Source of the DNA: Planctomycetes bacterium syqfu | Lineage (GTDB): Bacteria > Planctomycetota > Phycisphaerae > Phycisphaerales > Phycisphaeraceae | Length of the DNA: 64,000 nt | Direction of reading: 5' to 3' | Assembly: GCA_020974905.1 (NCBI GenBank) | Contig: CP087563.1 | Span: forward strand, 1,736,001 to 1,800,000 | Shown: positions 8,608 to 16,813 of the stretch, piece after piece | How positions within the stretch are numbered: position 1 is the stretch's first letter | Layout of the letters: each line of letters opens with the position of its first letter | Translations under genes and position numbers: made by a program | Notes under the pieces: model-generated | Databases searched by the model: none | What the model was told of the DNA's origin: nothing | Seen by the model: the letters and a program-made list of their open reading frames with translations, nothing else

Positions 8608-10410
8608 CATCTTCCTCCTGGTCGTCTTCCGACAAGTCATCATCATCAGTCTGCATGTCCGGTGGTGGGATCAAAGCCGATTGATCCTCAGCCACCTCGA
8701 CAAGTGAGACGTCAAAGAGTTCGTTAATCTGTTCCACCAATGGCAGCGTCATGGCAGCTTGTCTCTGAGACATGCCACCACCTTGCGATGCCAGTTCTTC
8801 GTGCTGAGCCTGTTTTTCCTGAATCTGCAGCGACACCGGCATGCCCAGAATCTTGCCAAGCAACTCGGCGACCTGCGACTTCTGCCGCTCGGTGACATAG
8901 CTGCGATTGCCCGGCTTGGGTGCGAGGGTCACCATGCGGTCTTCAATGCTGGCGATGACCATGGCTTTACTCATGCTCTGCAAACCCGGTGAATTGCCAG
9001 CGCATCGCCCCACTTCCGCCCAGACGGCTTGGGTGTCCGACGGATCAATCTGGCGAGGTTGCGCTTGAGCTGGAGCCTGCGCACCGGGAGTCGGTTGCGG
9101 TGAAGCGTCAGCAGCTTGCGGACTGGATTGTGGTCTTGAAGGTGCAGCCGGTGCAGCCTGTTGGGGTGGCTGCGATGAAGCTTGCGGGCGTGGAGCAGGA
9201 CGATTGGCTGTAGACTCAGCGGTCAGTTTTTTTTTTGGCCACCCGGAAGGTTACCGCCTTGAAGGACCGCTGAGACATCTGCCATTTTCTCCGCCAAGGC
9301 TAACCGCACCATCGCCGCATCAAGCAGCGCCCGTGGGTTGGAGCTGAGTTTGCAGGTTCGCTGGACATTTTCACAGAGTGCGATCATGTGAACCAGGCCG
9401 GCAGCATCAAAACACGCAGCCTGCTTGGCAGCATGTTCACGGGCATCGTCCGCGAGTTCGACGAGTTCCGAGTCCTTGCCACAGGCAGCGACAAGCATCA
9501 GACTTCGCAGGCGTTCGATGAGTACGTCGAAAAACTGTTCGATGGCAATCCCACCATCAATGAGCTTGGCGGTCTGGGTGAGGGTGTTGCCGATGTCCCC
9601 TGCTGCCATGGCATCGATCAGGCCGATGACCTGTTCGGTTGGGGGCAGGCCCAGCATCTCTTCGAGAATTTTGGCTGTCAGCGGTGTTGCACCGGTGGCA
9701 ATGAGTCGGTCCATCAGACTCAGCGCATCACGCATCGAGCCGTTGCCCAAACGAGCGACCTGCCAGATGGCGTCGGTTTCGGCTTCGATTTTTTCCTGTG
9801 ACAACACGTTGGTCAGATGTTCTGCAATGCGTGATGTCGGCAGATTACGGAAGTCAAAACGCTGACAGCGACTTTGGATCGTTGCCAAAACTTTGTGCGC
9901 TTCGGTGGTGCAGAGGATGAACTTCACATGCTCGGGCGGCTCTTCCATGGTTTTGAGCAGCGTGTTGAACGCTTCCTTGGTGAGCATGTGCACTTCGTCA
10001 ATGATGTAGATTTTGTATCGTGCGTTGCCGGTGGGTGCCAGGGAGGCATTACCGATGAGTTGGCGGGCGTCTTCGACGGAGCGGTTGGAGGCACCGTCGA
10101 TTTCGATGACGTTCAGGTCATCACCGGACATGATGGCTTTGGCCATGCGATCCTGGACATCCTGCTCGGGGTAATCGAACTCGCCGGGCGGGATGGGGCA
10201 ATCGGGGATGGTGGCTGGTGCGTTGAGTGCCCGGGCAAAGATGCGTGCCATGGAGGTCTTGCCGACCCCGCGTGTCCCGGTGAAGAGGTAGGCATGGGCG
10301 ATTCGGCCGGACTTGATGGCATTTTTGAGGGTCTGTGCGATGGGTTCCTGACCGATGACACCTTCAAAGGCGGTTGAGCGGTATCGTCTTGCCAGTACGG
10401 TGTAGGACAT
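8600..10410 (-). CDS. dnaX: DNA polymerase III subunit tau (dnaX, full form via -1 slippage)
   Basis: Clamp-loader ATPase encoded in two frames joined at the A10 run at 9227-9236 (minus strand reads GGCC, ten A, CTGA). The N-terminal 395 residues hold GTRGVGKT (Walker A, residues 45-52), YIIDEVHML (Walker B) and IQSRC (sensor/arginine motif). The -1 frame is open from the run to the stop at 8600-8602. It adds a Pro/Ala/Gln-rich linker, then a conserved-looking block (DPSDTQAVWAEV onward) and an acidic tail, giving tau of about 603 residues. MSYTVLARRYRS at 10410 is the expected start. The Cys4 zinc module found in E. coli DnaX is not present. The SRP RNA lies just upstream and ybaB overlaps the 3' end. 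Tau links polymerase cores and helicase at the fork. Confidence 0.85.
9223..10410 (-). CDS. dnaX: DNA polymerase III subunit gamma (dnaX short form)
   Basis: Reading straight through the A10 run in frame 0 gives Gly-Gln-Lys-Lys-Asn and a TGA stop at 9223-9225. The product is 395 residues and contains the complete AAA+ ATPase and domain III but not the tau-specific C-terminus. This matches the gamma subunit made in E. coli and Thermus by ribosomal frameshifting or transcriptional slippage at A-rich runs. The stop comes directly after the slippery sequence, as in those systems. Confidence 0.8.
   Translation of the reverse strand: MSYTVLARRYRSTAFEGVIGQEPIAQTLKNAIKSGRIAHAYLFTGTRGVGKTSMARIFARALNAPATIPDCPIPPGEFDYPEQDVQDRMAKAIMSGDDLNVIEIDGASNRSVEDARQLIGNASLAPTGNARYKIYIIDEVHMLTKEAFNTLLKTMEEPPEHVKFILCTTEAHKVLATIQSRCQRFDFRNLPTSRIAEHLTNVLSQEKIEAETDAIWQVARLGNGSMRDALSLMDRLIATGATPLTAKILEEMLGLPPTEQVIGLIDAMAAGDIGNTLTQTAKLIDGGIAIEQFFDVLIERLRSLMLVAACGKDSELVELADDAREHAAKQAACFDAAGLVHMIALCENVQRTCKLSSNPRALLDAAMVRLALAEKMADVSAVLQGGNLPGGQKKN
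9227..9236 (-). promoter_or_regulatory. A10 slippery site for gamma/tau production
   Basis: Ten consecutive A residues on the coding strand are followed by C and then TGA in frame 0. The downstream tau frame is -1 relative to the gamma frame, so either a -1 ribosomal slip or transcripts carrying one extra A would yield tau. The long homopolymer favours polymerase slippage as in Thermus dnaX. Confidence 0.75.
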
Positions 10411-10528
10411 AGTCGTAGAGTTTAGCAGGAATTCGATCCCATGCTTCGCTTCGCTCAGCATTGGGCTTGTTGCCCGTGACACCAATGATTGCCGACGCAC
10501 CCCTTTGCAACTTCCGGGGGAGAGGCAT

Positions 10529-10641
10529 GAACAGACGGTCAGGACACCGACGGCACCGGGCAAACGCCACTTAGGGCTGCTCCGGTCAAGGCCTGACCCG
10601 GTTCATGGGACCACCCGTGCACCGGGCCCGACCGTCTGTTC
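10529..10641 (-). ncRNA. ffs: Signal recognition particle RNA (4.5S, small bacterial type)
   Basis: On the minus strand GAACAGACGGTC (10630-10641) pairs perfectly with GACCGTCTGTTC (10529-10540), closing a rod of about 113 nucleotides. Near the tip is GGTCAGGCCTTGACCGGAGC followed by AGCC. Flanks GGTCAGG and AGCAGCC match domain IV of bacterial SRP RNA at the same spacing as in E. coli, with a CC-TTGACC-GG apex in place of the usual GGAA tetraloop. The gene sits directly upstream of dnaX, the same arrangement as scr-dnaX in Bacillus. The exact ends may extend a few bases beyond the terminal helix. It acts with Ffh in co-translational membrane targeting. Confidence 0.85.
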
Positions 10642-10899
10642 ACACCCCCTGCTGACTCAAAACCAATCAGAAAGGCATACTAACAAAAATCTGATTCGCT
10701 TGTTGGCCAGCAAAGTCAAAACATTGTAGACAAGACAAGACTTCCGTGCAAAGCGGTGGTAAAATCAATTATCAGCAGGTTATTTGTCACAAATGACTTG
10801 GTGAATACGGTACAAGCGAATATCCTAGTGTGTATACATTTTCGGTACTGATATATATTTGATTCATTTTATTTTGATAACACCGATGTTTCGGGGGAA
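10642..10899. other. AT-rich divergent intergenic region (SRP RNA / yacL)
   Basis: This gap separates the minus-strand SRP RNA from the plus-strand yacL-like gene and must hold both promoters. A 13-base palindrome ATTTGTCACAAAT lies at 10782-10794. No -35/-10 pair stands out enough to call. I see no further gene. Confidence 0.4.
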
Positions 10900-11940
10900 A
10901 TGAGTGGGCTTATGATCCTTTTTATGCTGCGTGGCAGCTTTATTGTTTTGGCATGTTGCATTTCGGTGCTTTATGTCATCCAACAGCAACTTTCAGACGA
11001 GGACACATCGTTACGGTTTCCTACGGTCATGATCATGATCGGGGCGGCACTGGGCATCGCCATGGCGGTCATCGCCCTGGACTCGGCGATCAAAAAGAAA
11101 AAACTCGCCGCTATCTCCGGTGTCTTCCTCGGGCTGGTCGCAGGTATGATCGTCACGGCGGCACTGGCGATGTTTGTCGACCTGATCCCCGTACTCGTCC
11201 CTGACATGGGAGCTTACCTGGGCTTGCTCCAGGGTATTAAAGTCTTCATCGGCCTGGTCTGTTGTTACGTGTGCATCTCGCTGGTTCTCCAGACCAAAGA
11301 CGACTTCCGGTTCGTCATCCCCTACGTGGAGTTTGCCAAGCAGGTCCGTGGCACCAAGCCCATCCTGCTGGACACCTCCATCATCATCGACGGCCGCATC
11401 ATCGATATCATCGAAACCCAAATCCTCCAGGGCACGCTCATCGTCCCCAAATTCGTCTTGAATGAATTACAGGTCATTGCTGACTCCGCGGACAAACTCA
11501 AGCGCGCCCGTGGACGCCGTGGTCTGGATATTCTCCAACGTCTACAGGAAAACTCGGTCATCACCGTCACCATCGACGAAGCCGAAGCCGAGGGCACCAA
11601 TGTCGACCACAAGCTCATCAGCCTGGCGCAGCACATGCCCGCGCGCGTGATGACCAACGACTACAATCTCAACAAGATTGCCACCTTCCGCGGCGTTGAT
11701 GTGATCAACCTCAATGATCTGGCCAAGTCCCTGCGTCCCGTCGCCCTGCCCGGTGAGATGATGCAGGTCAAAATCGTCAAGCCCGGCGAAGGTCCGACCC
11801 AGGGCGTGGGCTATCTCGAAGACGGCACGATGGTCGTCGTCGAAAATGCCAAGAACGCCGTGAACAAAAACATCGACCTGACCGTCACCAGCACCCTGCA
11901 AACCTCAGCAGGCAGAATGATCTTCGGTCGCGCGGATTGA
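10900..11940 (+). CDS. yacL: YacL-like membrane protein with PIN and TRAM domains
   Basis: A 346-residue protein with four hydrophobic helices in the first ~130 residues. A PIN-like nuclease domain follows: LLDTSIIIDGR with Asp158 and Asp164, then VLNELQ and TNDYNLNK, which supply the acidic cluster. The last ~60 residues are a TRAM-type beta-barrel (GEGPTQGVGYLEDGTMVVVE). This order is that of Bacillus YacL, a membrane-anchored probable RNase with an RNA-binding tail. The start at 10900 follows TCGGGGGAA. The PIN domain should face the cytoplasm. Biological substrates are not established for the family as far as I know. Confidence 0.88.
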   Translation: MSGLMILFMLRGSFIVLACCISVLYVIQQQLSDEDTSLRFPTVMIMIGAALGIAMAVIALDSAIKKKKLAAISGVFLGLVAGMIVTAALAMFVDLIPVLVPDMGAYLGLLQGIKVFIGLVCCYVCISLVLQTKDDFRFVIPYVEFAKQVRGTKPILLDTSIIIDGRIIDIIETQILQGTLIVPKFVLNELQVIADSADKLKRARGRRGLDILQRLQENSVITVTIDEAEAEGTNVDHKLISLAQHMPARVMTNDYNLNKIATFRGVDVINLNDLAKSLRPVALPGEMMQVKIVKPGEGPTQGVGYLEDGTMVVVENAKNAVNKNIDLTVTSTLQTSAGRMIFGRAD

Positions 11941-12072
11941 TCCGCAACCATGGCCCCTCCATTTGTGCATGTCTTTGGCGGAGGGACCGACAATTTGTAT
12001 CCGTAGGTATATTCACGATCATGTCGCGTGACATGGTCGTTTTTGAAGTTCCATCATCATCAGGAGACAGTG

Positions 12073-12519
12073 ATGCAGGAAGTTCCCCATCTAGCCTCGG
12101 AAGTACCCAGTTCATCTCAGCCCAAACACGTCCAATTGCTCAATGAGCAGGTCCATATTGACGATGTCGGCGATTTTGACTGTAAGCAGGTCAGTATCGA
12201 CCAGTGCTCTCTTGTCAGTGACTACAAACTCCCCCTTGCCAGCATCGTCGGCTCGGTGATCTGCTTTGTCCTGGCAGGCTACGTCCTGTGGAACTCGCAT
12301 CTGACCGCAGTGGACCCCTTAAACCAAGTCTCACACGGCTCAGCCTTGGCTCCCCTGTTTCTGGTCGTACTCGGTGTTTACCTGGGCTACTATGCCATGC
12401 GTCACCGCAAGCATTACCTGCTCAAGCTCCACACGCAAAATGGTGATGTCAACTGCGAAACCAGCGTCGACGAAATGGCTCAACTCCGCAGTCATGTGAA
12501 ACTCAAGTGCAAGTGTTAA
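12073..12519 (+). CDS. Hypothetical membrane protein
   Basis: I do not recognise this family. ATG 12073 is preceded by AGGAGA (12062-12067) with five bases between, so the longer in-frame version from 12028 is rejected. The protein has about 148 residues. A polar N-terminal third (QVHIDDVGDFDCKQVSIDQ) is followed by two hydrophobic helices (LASIVGSVICFVLAGYVLW and ALAPLFLVVLGVYLGYYAM). A cytoplasmic-looking tail ends KLKCKC. The pattern of a short beta-like stretch, two helices and a beta-rich tail resembles small membrane proteins with a PH-like fold, but that is a guess. It starts a run of three unknown genes. Confidence 0.6.
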   Translation: MQEVPHLASEVPSSSQPKHVQLLNEQVHIDDVGDFDCKQVSIDQCSLVSDYKLPLASIVGSVICFVLAGYVLWNSHLTAVDPLNQVSHGSALAPLFLVVLGVYLGYYAMRHRKHYLLKLHTQNGDVNCETSVDEMAQLRSHVKLKCKC

Positions 12520-12534
12520 ACGGAAAGTAATACG

Positions 12535-13059
12535 TTGACGTCAATTCTCACAGTGTTCGTAGCAACGACAGGTCTGTTCCTAGCAAGATCATCACCTGAT
12601 ATGACAACGTATGGCAACATACTCGGCCCAATCGTTGGCACATTGAAAGTTGAGATGACTGAAGAAGAACGTCGTCTGGATCACTACGGGAATTACCAAG
12701 CGTTCATGGCCAAACTTCACGAAAAGAACTACTTAAGTACCGAATTAAAACAAAATGACGCAGGCAGCTATCTGGACCGTTGGGGAAACCCGATCACCAT
12801 CATCTTTGAAAATGGCATCGCTGTCGGTGCGGGAAGTAATGGCGAAAATCAGGTTTGGGACCACGGCATGGGGGACGACATCGTCCTGTTTATCGATGCC
12901 CGCAACTCGCTGGATCGCTTGTACCCATCCCCGCTTTTCAAATTCATTGCGACGTTTGGCGCTGGTGTACTCTTGAGCTTTTTAATGAACTTGCTTGTTT
13001 CAATGTTGAAAAACTGGAAAGCCAAAAAAGCAGACAATCTTGCTAACTCGGGGGATTAA
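12535..13059 (+). CDS. Membrane-anchored protein with GspG-like C-terminal motif
   Basis: A TTG at 12535 preceded by CGGAAAG gives 174 residues; an internal ATG at 12601 is the alternative. There is a hydrophobic N-terminus (ILTVFVATTGLFLA) and a second hydrophobic segment near the C-terminus (FIATFGAGVLLSFLMNLLV). The middle contains LDRWGNPITI and then VGAGSNGENQVWDHGMGDDI. This matches the layout of type II secretion major pseudopilin GspG, where a D-x-W-G-N-P block is followed by SxGxDG and a DDI calcium-binding end. It lacks the FTLIE prepilin signal, so it is not a standard pseudopilin. It sits 15 bases after one unknown membrane gene and five before another. Confidence 0.55.
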   Translation: MTSILTVFVATTGLFLARSSPDMTTYGNILGPIVGTLKVEMTEEERRLDHYGNYQAFMAKLHEKNYLSTELKQNDAGSYLDRWGNPITIIFENGIAVGAGSNGENQVWDHGMGDDIVLFIDARNSLDRLYPSPLFKFIATFGAGVLLSFLMNLLVSMLKNWKAKKADNLANSGD

Positions 13060-13064
13060 GCATC

Positions 13065-13625
13065 ATGAAGTCGAAAAAACGACTCAGTATTGTCGTAATC
13101 ATATTGATAATGGTTGCAGTATTTCTACTGCTTATTGGCACCGGTGTTCTTAAACCTCGCCCCATCCTGATTCTGTACGGAATAGGCATCCTGCACACAG
13201 ACAACGAAATCCGTTTCCCGCCTGCAACACGCACGGATGGCGATGTGATTAAAGTGCAGGATATCAGTTATGGTTCGATGCCAATTGGATGGCTGGGAAA
13301 ACAACTTGGAGTACGACAAGTCATAGAAGGTCAATATCCTCAACGCCCATACAAAGGCCGGAACTTTATTGAAATTGACACCATTGATGGTAAAAAAACA
13401 CAGGGCAATTTTCTCATCAGTGTCACAACACCTGGTGACAGTGTCATCATTGAAAAAGGTATTCGCTATAAAATCGAAGGCTTTGAATCTGGGCATTATG
13501 GCAGTTATCCCAGATGGGCCAGTCCAGGACGAGCACAACCCTTTCAGTTTTATTCGGAATTTGTCGCAACCAGAGTGCTTGAGGAAAACCCCATTGCCAC
13601 TACCCCCACCGAATCAACTCACTGA
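13065..13625 (+). CDS. Hypothetical membrane-anchored protein
   Basis: A 186-residue protein with a basic N-terminus (MKSKKR) and one strong helix (LSIVVIILIMVAVFLLLIGTG). The rest is a soluble domain with beta-rich character (RPYKGRNFIEIDTIDG, GNFLISVTTPGDSVII, KGIRYKIEGFESGHYG). It probably faces the periplasm. It follows the GspG-like gene by five bases and is likely co-transcribed with it. Its last seven bases overlap the 3' end of the convergent secreted-protein gene. I recognise no family. Confidence 0.6.
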   Translation: MKSKKRLSIVVIILIMVAVFLLLIGTGVLKPRPILILYGIGILHTDNEIRFPPATRTDGDVIKVQDISYGSMPIGWLGKQLGVRQVIEGQYPQRPYKGRNFIEIDTIDGKKTQGNFLISVTTPGDSVIIEKGIRYKIEGFESGHYGSYPRWASPGRAQPFQFYSEFVATRVLEENPIATTPTESTH

Positions 13626-14185
13626 TCCAACGGCTCAAGCAGCATCGCGTCGATGATCTTGCGGTCGGTGGCACTGCCGGTGAAGACGAAGTGGATAAGC
13701 TTGTCGTCCTTGTCGATGTGTACGGGTTTATCGCATTGCATCCATTCGTTTTTCCAGGACGCAGTGTTGGTCTTGTGGATCGTGCCACGCAAGGTCAAAT
13801 GCTCGGCATCAAGGCCGGCATGGATTTCGATTTTCTGATTGCCCTTGCCACCGATGGCTAAACTCGTCATCCACCGATACTGCCCCGGCTTCACATCACC
13901 AATTGGATACGCCAACGTCACCGGCACGTTCTTGTATCCCTTGAACACCATGATCAACGACTGCGAATCACTGTAATACTTGCCTTCGGTGATCACCTGC
14001 TGCGGGTAATAGACATGGGCCTTGAGCTTGGCGGGCTCCGTCTTGTTCTCCGGCAAAGGTGCAGGCTCGGCTTCAAACACATGCAACTTCGCATCATCTT
14101 CAAACGGTACCGGCTCCCGCAACTTGGCGTTCACCGTTGCACACAAAACCAAACCGACAACCAACATCATCCCGATACGCAACAT
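13619..14185 (-). CDS. Secreted hypothetical protein downstream of a glycosidase
   Basis: ATG 14185 has AAGGA at 14194-14198 eight bases upstream; the ATG at 14194 overlaps that site and is less likely. The protein has 188 residues with a clear signal peptide (MLRIGMMLVVGLVLCATVNA). The mature part is beta-rich, with QSLIMVFKGYKNVPVTLAYPIG and LHFVFTG-like segments, and could be a carbohydrate-binding or jelly-roll domain. That is inference; no family is recognised. It lies 112 bases after the large glycosidase on the same strand, with a palindromic repeat between. Confidence 0.6.
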   Translation of the reverse strand: MLRIGMMLVVGLVLCATVNAKLREPVPFEDDAKLHVFEAEPAPLPENKTEPAKLKAHVYYPQQVITEGKYYSDSQSLIMVFKGYKNVPVTLAYPIGDVKPGQYRWMTSLAIGGKGNQKIEIHAGLDAEHLTLRGTIHKTNTASWKNEWMQCDKPVHIDKDDKLIHFVFTGSATDRKIIDAMLLEPLDQ

Positions 14186-14231
14186 ACTAACCATCCTTCA
14201 ATGACGAATGAAACCATCTATAAAACAAATG

Positions 14232-14281
14232 CACATTAAAGCCCGGGGGTTTTAACCCCCGGGACGTTGTGTGTACTTCAA
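14232..14281. repeat. Palindromic repeat of the GCACATTAAAGCCC family
   Basis: GCACATTAAAGCCC is followed by a perfect palindrome CCCGGGGGTTTTAACCCCCG (plus GG; 14243-14264) and then GTGTAC. The same head, stem-loop and GTGTAC tail recur at 56756 onward. It can also act as a structure between the glycosidase stop and the next gene. Confidence 0.6.
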
Positions 14282-14297
14282 TACCAACAGTGCAAAC

Positions 14298-16751
14298 TCA
14301 CTGCACAAAACGCCCCACCACATACACCGGCGTCTTACCGACATGAACCTGCACCATGCCCATGCTGTTGGGTGTCAGCGTCGTGCGACTAATCCCCAGC
14401 AAATCAACCAACTGCACTTGAGATTTGACCTTGATCCACACCTTGGTGTCCGTGTGATTCCACAGTAGCAGCGTTTCTTTCCCAGCCTTGTCAGCCACAC
14501 GGAGTTGCTGAATCGATCCGTTGAGATGACTCAGCGGTGCAAGCTTCTTGCGTCCATCAAGCAAATGCGATGCGGTGTTGATTGCATTGATCGCAGGCAA
14601 GGGTTCCTTGCCGAGATTACACATCCCGCTTGGCCATGAGTAGTCATAGCCGTTGTAAACTACCAGGTAACTGAGCCCCTGGACATGTTCATTATTGATC
14701 GCCCATGCCAGTTGCTTGATCAGACTTTCCACCTGCCCTGCTGCACCATCAAAGCTATGGGAGACCGGCGCGGAGAGTTCGCCATACCACACGGGTTTGT
14801 TGGTTTTGGACTCTTTGAGATAGTCGATCACCACTCCAAGTCCCTCCTTGGTGGAGTTGCCAATCACCGGCGAATCGAGGTCCGGCGAATCGATTGGATG
14901 AGCATGCACATCGAGAATATCACAGGCATCCATAAAGCCGAACTTCTGGAGTTTGTAGGTAAATTCATTCCTGCGACAGACTGACGGTGAAATGTAAACC
15001 GCATTGGGGTTGGCATCCTTAAGTCCACGATACAAGGCTTTCACTGCAGTCGCGTAGACCTCTGCAATCTGCTCGGTGGCTTTACCTGCATGCAGGTCGG
15101 TTTCGTTGTCACCGGTCCAGTAGTCGATGCGCCCCTTGTAATGCGAGACGAGTAAACGGGCAGCCTCTTCGTAGGTCTTCTCAAACGCGGGATGTCCAAA
15201 GTGTGGCGTGCTCCGTGCACCATAGGGTGCTAACACCAACTGCCTGGGATCAACAATGTCCTTTGCCTTGGCGATGGCAGCATTCTGTTCCGCTTCGGTT
15301 TGCGGCATGGCTTGACCATCTCGCAGCAGATCCGTTCGGATATAGCCGGTACTTAAATCACCGACAAGTGTGATGCCCAGGCGGTTGGCTTCGTCGATGA
15401 GCTGATCGATTGCGGGATTCGGTGTCAGCGTGACATTGCCTTGCCCGTCATGTTTAAGTCCCCATGTGCTCCAACCCTGGTTGATCTTGTACTGACGGGT
15501 GATACCACTTCGCCACAGCAGTCGCATGCGACCGAGCACACCATCCATGTCCTTTTTGAGCAGCCAATGTCCGACGGTTGCCAACACGCGCGGGCCGGTG
15601 TCCTGATCTTTGGCAACGGGCCCTTGCACCACGGAGAAGCTGTGCGGGCGATGACGCAACATCACCTTGTCATCCGACGTGAGATACTCGGTGTACATCC
15701 GGTAATGATTGACCGGCAACTTACCCAGTTCCAAAACCTGTTGACCTTCAAAAACCCCTTGATTTTCAGCACCAAATGTCAATGTAACAACACGGTCCAT
15801 CACGGGCATGTTGTCATAGGAGAGCACGCGCAAACGGAGTTTGGCGGGGAGATTGTCTTTGAACTCATCCGGTGCAAAACGGCGGGTGTCGGGTGTGATG
15901 CGGTATTGAGCGGCACCTGCATTTCGCTGATCCATCATCGCTGTAATCGTCTTGGGCGTCACGGTGTAATACCACGGGCGACGATCGCGTTTATTTTCCG
16001 GTTCATCCAAACCAACCTGTAAATCGTAACGCAGCTTCACCGATTCATCCGCAAAGTAAATCGGGCTATCACCATCTGGTCGACTGAGCATTGCCATCAT
16101 GCGCATCGGACGGTTGTCACTGGTGAGCACGGTTGTGCGTGTTGGGTCAAATGCCGTGAAGCGAACGTTGTCAATGTCATTTTCCTGCGTTCCGACGATG
16201 GCAAACTGCATGGTCCAGTTACTGGGATTCGAATCGGTTGCAAACTTGCGTTCTCGACCATTGATCAAGGCAGGCGAATGCATGGAAACCAACAGTCGAT
16301 TCCAACCCTTTTGCAGACGGACTTTGCTGTCGGAGATACGATCGCCATTAAGCCAGACGCGATGCGAACCCTTGATGGCATAGTTGAGTTTTGCCGGCTG
16401 TGCGTGATCGGCCCAGATGTAGGTGTGTGCATAGACGGTCGCGCCAGCCCATTTGCTGGCTTTGGCAAGATGCTCCGAGACTTCGGGAACTTGCGAGGAA
16501 AGCCAGTCGATCATGCCGTCATCGGTTTTGAGATACTGCCAGGTGTGTTCCCCTTTACCAACCCAACCGCGCGTGCGATCCAGATCACCGGGTTGGGGTT
16601 GGACATCACCTTCGTGACTCAGCCAGGTCACCGCCAATCCGCCACGGCTCCAGGCAGGCCCCCAGATAGCCCATTCGTTGATGGGTGTTGCGCGTGCTGA
16701 GGTCACACTCAGTAAGACAGCAAAGAGAAAAACAATATGTCTGTAGGACAT
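14298..16751 (-). CDS. Large secreted glycoside hydrolase, clan GH-A type
   Basis: An 817-residue secreted protein (signal peptide with ARA-TP cleavage near residue 21). The first ~200 residues look like a beta-sandwich in which ADHAQPAKLNYAIKGSHRVWLNGD resembles the galactose-binding-like domains of exo-glycosidases. From about residue 400 a TIM-barrel is visible: INQGWSTWGLKHDG near its start, YWTGDNETDLHAG with the Asn-Glu acid/base pair, and KPVWYGELSAPVSHSF with a candidate nucleophile Glu. A C-terminal beta domain ends the protein. I infer an exported polysaccharide-degrading enzyme, GH39-like. It is 62 bases downstream of a GntR/LacI regulator that probably controls it. Confidence 0.65.
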   Translation of the reverse strand: MSYRHIVFLFAVLLSVTSARATPINEWAIWGPAWSRGGLAVTWLSHEGDVQPQPGDLDRTRGWVGKGEHTWQYLKTDDGMIDWLSSQVPEVSEHLAKASKWAGATVYAHTYIWADHAQPAKLNYAIKGSHRVWLNGDRISDSKVRLQKGWNRLLVSMHSPALINGRERKFATDSNPSNWTMQFAIVGTQENDIDNVRFTAFDPTRTTVLTSDNRPMRMMAMLSRPDGDSPIYFADESVKLRYDLQVGLDEPENKRDRRPWYYTVTPKTITAMMDQRNAGAAQYRITPDTRRFAPDEFKDNLPAKLRLRVLSYDNMPVMDRVVTLTFGAENQGVFEGQQVLELGKLPVNHYRMYTEYLTSDDKVMLRHRPHSFSVVQGPVAKDQDTGPRVLATVGHWLLKKDMDGVLGRMRLLWRSGITRQYKINQGWSTWGLKHDGQGNVTLTPNPAIDQLIDEANRLGITLVGDLSTGYIRTDLLRDGQAMPQTEAEQNAAIAKAKDIVDPRQLVLAPYGARSTPHFGHPAFEKTYEEAARLLVSHYKGRIDYWTGDNETDLHAGKATEQIAEVYATAVKALYRGLKDANPNAVYISPSVCRRNEFTYKLQKFGFMDACDILDVHAHPIDSPDLDSPVIGNSTKEGLGVVIDYLKESKTNKPVWYGELSAPVSHSFDGAAGQVESLIKQLAWAINNEHVQGLSYLVVYNGYDYSWPSGMCNLGKEPLPAINAINTASHLLDGRKKLAPLSHLNGSIQQLRVADKAGKETLLLWNHTDTKVWIKVKSQVQLVDLLGISRTTLTPNSMGMVQVHVGKTPVYVVGRFVQ

Positions 16752-16813
16752 GCGTCGAATCCTTGTTTAGCAAAGGAAAGTCAAAATCGTCATTGGTTGT
16801 GGAAATAACGTGG

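Noticed and set aside
8600-9013. The tau C-terminal piece as a separate small gene
   Set aside because: Its frame is open back to the A10 run of dnaX and lacks its own ribosome-binding site, so it is the 3' part of dnaX.
10505-10729. A short plus-strand open frame between dnaX and yacL
   Set aside because: It runs across the SRP RNA gene on the opposite strand, whose helix and domain IV explain the sequence.
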